From Methylococcaceae bacterium (GTDB lineage: Bacteria; Pseudomonadota; Gammaproteobacteria; Methylococcales; Methylomonadaceae): DNA of 7,043 nt. A model generated the notes under the pieces. The model saw only the letters and a program-made list of their open reading frames with translations. It had not been told where the DNA came from and did no database searches. This document shows, in pieces, positions 6,715-7,043 of this stretch. Position numbers and translations under genes: made by a program. The DNA lies in the NCBI GenBank assembly GCA_947484105.1, contig CANKON010000072.1, positions 1 through 7,043 of the forward strand, in the 5' to 3' direction. Numbering within the stretch: the first letter of the stretch is position 1; each line of letters starts with the position of its first letter.

Positions 6715-7043
6715 GCAGTAAATTAAACATCGTGTCCAAAGGCAATGGACGGTGGTTGATTCACGGTGAACTGACGTTTTCTAGTATTCACGGTAAATTG
6801 GTCGATTCACCGCCGTTTTTACGCGGTGGAAAAGATGTTATTTTAGATTTTTCACAAGTCACCAATACAGACAGCGCAGGGCTTGCGTTGATGATTGAAT
6901 GGATAAAGATCACGCGCCATTATCGTACCCAATTACATTTTAAAAATGTGCCGAAACAATTGCTCAATTTAGCTAAACTCAGCGGGTTGGATAAAACCCA
7001 TTATTTTTCACTCAAATTACAAAAAACAACTGAAACTCATGGA
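6711..7043 (+). CDS. mlaB: STAS-domain protein MlaB, 3' end cut by the window edge
   Basis: This is the small cytoplasmic regulator that binds MlaF and is needed for assembly and activity of the transporter. Reading from ATG 6711, which overlaps the mlaD stop in ATGA, 111 codons are open to the window end without a stop. The protein starts MSSKLNIVSKGNGRWLIHGE, with a short beta-strand opening, then KDVILDFSQV (41-50) and the STAS signature TDSAGLALMIEW (53-64). Ser55 aligns with the Thr of the E. coli DTAG motif (Thr52, functionally required there). AAGGC-rich bases (AAGG at 6701-6704) give a modest Shine-Dalgarno match 6 bases before the ATG. At 111 residues and still open it already exceeds E. 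coli MlaB (about 97), so it carries a longer C-terminus or continues into more sequence. The mlaC gene expected between mlaD and mlaB is not there. Identification rests on the STAS motif plus position. Confidence 0.88.
   Translation, partial: MSSKLNIVSKGNGRWLIHGELTFSSIHGKLVDSPPFLRGGKDVILDFSQVTNTDSAGLALMIEWIKITRHYRTQLHFKNVPKQLLNLAKLSGLDKTHYFSLKLQKTTETHG

Overview
The window looks like chromosomal DNA of a moderately AT-rich gammaproteobacterium. The evidence is an MlaF-MlaE-MlaD-MlaB phospholipid-transport cluster close to the E. coli proteins, a class 2 (quinone-dependent, membrane-associated) dihydroorotate dehydrogenase of exactly the E. coli length, and IlvE and Alr proteins of the proteobacterial type. 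A Beggiatoa/Thiotrichales-like or similar low-GC lineage would fit, but that placement is a guess.

Layout: (1) 1-1163, + strand, is the 3' part of a secreted thermolysin-family (M4) metalloprotease gene whose start lies off the left edge. It ends at a strong hairpin terminator (1221-1259). (2) 1303-2229 and 2275-3285, + strand, are ilvE (branched-chain aminotransferase) and pyrD (pyrimidine synthesis), 45 bp apart and probably co-transcribed. (3) 3278-4372, - strand, is alr (alanine racemase, D-Ala for peptidoglycan). It converges on pyrD with an 8-bp overlap and no room for a terminator. (4) 4373-4543 is the divergent control region between alr and the mla genes. (5) 4544-7043, + strand, is a tightly packed operon mlaF-mlaE-mlaD-mlaB: 1-bp overlap, 3-bp gap, then 4-bp ATGA overlap, with mlaB running off the right edge.

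How the genes work together: MlaF (ATPase), MlaE (permease), MlaD (membrane-anchored MCE ring) and MlaB (STAS regulator) are the four components of the inner-membrane MlaFEDB complex, which moves phospholipids between the inner and outer membranes. The periplasmic carrier gene mlaC, which in E. coli lies between mlaD and mlaB, is absent from that position here. ilvE, pyrD and alr are housekeeping metabolic genes with no evident link to it. The protease stands apart: its sequence style recalls actinobacterial M4 enzymes, and it looks more AT-rich than its neighbours, so it may have been acquired horizontally.

No tRNA, rRNA, CRISPR array, insertion sequence or phage gene was seen, and no gene-free stretch exceeds about 170 bp. 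I found no convincing undescribed system. The points most worth a second look are the missing mlaC, the extra basic tail on MlaF, the origin of the protease, and the overlap of a terminator with a possible promoter.
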